Below are positions 5,300 through 6,218 of a stretch of DNA of 6,218 nt, piece by piece. The stretch is from Algoriphagus sp. GTDB lineage: Bacteria; Bacteroidota; Bacteroidia; Cytophagales; Cyclobacteriaceae. Every line of letters starts with the position of its first letter. The stretch's first letter is position 1. The notes under the pieces are model-generated. The model did not search any database and was not told where the DNA came from. It saw only the letters and a list, made by a program, of their open reading frames with translations. A program made the position numbers and the translations under genes. Location of the stretch: contig JALRIY010000137.1 in assembly GCA_023255285.1 (NCBI GenBank), positions 1 to 6,218 on the forward strand, written 5' to 3'.

Positions 5300-6218
5300 T
5301 CAATCTTCTACCGAAAAGCGGTAGTCGATGGTATGCGTGTAGGTTTCCCCAGGTCGAAGGATGGGACTTGGAAAATTGGGGTGATTGATCGCATCGGGCC
5401 AATTTTGAGATTCTAGACAAAATCCCCAATGGATGTCGTAAGCTTGGCCCCCTGCACCGGGAAACTTGCTTAGAAAGTTGCCAGTGTAGAATTGAACGCC
5501 CACATTGTCCGAATACATTTCCATCACCCGACCGCTCTCGGGGTGACGCACACTGGCCACCTGCTTCATTTCGGGTGATTTCTCCCGTTTGGTCACGAAG
5601 TTGTGATCAAAGCCTCCTCCATTGGCTGCGATTTGGTTCCCCAAGATTTTTGGCGAACGAAAATCAAAGGGAGTTCCTGCTACATCCTTCACCTCTCCTG
5701 TAGGAATCAACTCCTCGTCGATGGGGGTGTAGGCGTCAGCCCAAAACTGAATTTCGTGATCCAACACATCGCGCTTCATGCCTCCCAAATTGAAGTAGGT
5801 ATGATTGGTCAGGTTGACCAAGGTGGCTTGATCCGCGGTCGATTCAAATCGGATTCGGAGCGTATTATCCCCATGTAGCTCCATCCATAGCGTCGTCTGC
5901 AGGTTACCAGGATAGCCCTCTTCCCCATCTGGGCTGAGGTAAGTCATCTTGACCCCAACCGTGGAGTCTGTGGAGTACGTTTCGGGTGTCCACACCTTCT
6001 TGTCAAAGCCCACCTTTCCACCATGAAGGTGGTTATCCCCATTGGTCTTCGCTAGGTCGTAGGTCTTTCCGTCCAATTTAAATTGAGCATTCGCTATTCG
6101 GTTGGCCACTCTACCTGCAGTCGCGCCAAAGAAGGGGTTTTCTATATCCAAAAAATCTTCAACGCGATCCAAAGTCAAGGCCACATTCTCCTTTTTTCCA
6201 TCACGGTCTGGTGCTAGG
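5300..6218 (-). CDS. galM: Aldose 1-epimerase (mutarotase), 5' end missing
   Basis: The frame stays open to the right edge, so the start lies beyond the window and 305 residues are visible. A GTG at 6182-6184 could be read as a start but encodes an internal Val: upstream codons read LAPDRDGKKEN, which fits the family's D-x-D-G-x-x-E-D-V-x-L segment. The enzyme interconverts alpha and beta anomers of aldohexoses. Family landmarks, numbered from the first full codon at the right edge, are FFGATAGRVANRIA (about 29-42), NHLHGG with H65, and TNHTYFNLGG with the likely acid H139. Then come GFDHNF with D204 and CLESQNWPDAINH with the likely base E269. The stop is TGA (complement of 5300-5302). About 40-70 residues are probably missing. 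Whether the protein is exported cannot be judged. It is convergent with the other genes and matches the GC of the main block. Confidence 0.93.
   Translation of the reverse strand, partial: LAPDRDGKKENVALTLDRVEDFLDIENPFFGATAGRVANRIANAQFKLDGKTYDLAKTNGDNHLHGGKVGFDKKVWTPETYSTDSTVGVKMTYLSPDGEEGYPGNLQTTLWMELHGDNTLRIRFESTADQATLVNLTNHTYFNLGGMKRDVLDHEIQFWADAYTPIDEELIPTGEVKDVAGTPFDFRSPKILGNQIAANGGGFDHNFVTKREKSPEMKQVASVRHPESGRVMEMYSDNVGVQFYTGNFLSKFPGAGGQAYDIHWGFCLESQNWPDAINHPNFPSPILRPGETYTHTIDYRFSVED

Noticed and set aside
6090..6100. TTCGCTATTCG inside galM matches the inverse of 2352-2362 in the repeat spacer
   Set aside because: An 11-nt match between a spacer of this size and 6 kb on both strands is close to chance, and galM is normal coding sequence there.
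5300..6184. GTG at 6184 as the true start of the epimerase
   Set aside because: Upstream in-frame codons to the edge still fit the mutarotase N-terminal region, so the real start lies outside the window.

Overview
The window looks like chromosomal DNA from a member of the Bacteroidota, most likely the Cytophagia (Algoriphagus/Cyclobacteriaceae-like). This rests on protein style: a Bacteroidota-type GHL10 glycosidase C-terminus, an AmpG-like transporter and a cytoplasmic GH3 enzyme. It also rests on the lack of clear Shine-Dalgarno sequences before the starts, and on GC near 47% in sampled lines of the main genes. The genus is a guess; no RNA gene or marker gene is present.

Layout. Positions 1-2274 hold three tightly packed + strand genes: the 3' end of a GHL10 (DUF187/DigH-like) glycosidase, a GNAT acetyltransferase and an AmpG-like permease. 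They are joined by two ATGA stop/start overlaps. A 180-bp spacer (2275-2454) follows, packed with inverted and direct repeats, including a near-perfect hairpin with 17-bp arms. Next is a cytoplasmic GH3 beta-N-acetylglucosaminidase (NagZ type, 2455-3966) whose extreme C-terminus looks replaced. An AT-rich block (about 3940-5299) then carries a membrane-anchored serine hydrolase of the class C beta-lactamase fold and a repeat-containing spacer. Last, on the - strand, is the 3' part of an aldose 1-epimerase gene (5300 to the right edge), convergent with everything else.

How the genes may work together (inference from families). GHL10 would cut peptidoglycan glycan strands outside the cytoplasm. 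The AmpG-like permease would import the sugar-peptide fragments, and NagZ would remove GlcNAc from them inside the cell. The GNAT could re-acetylate a de-N-acetylated amino sugar or modify another product. Together they make a plausible cell-wall (muropeptide) recycling operon. The PF00144 serine hydrolase sits where Bacillus subtilis has AmiE, also PF00144, beside nagZ. Its base composition and the altered nagZ end suggest it arrived separately. The epimerase appears to be an unrelated neighbour.
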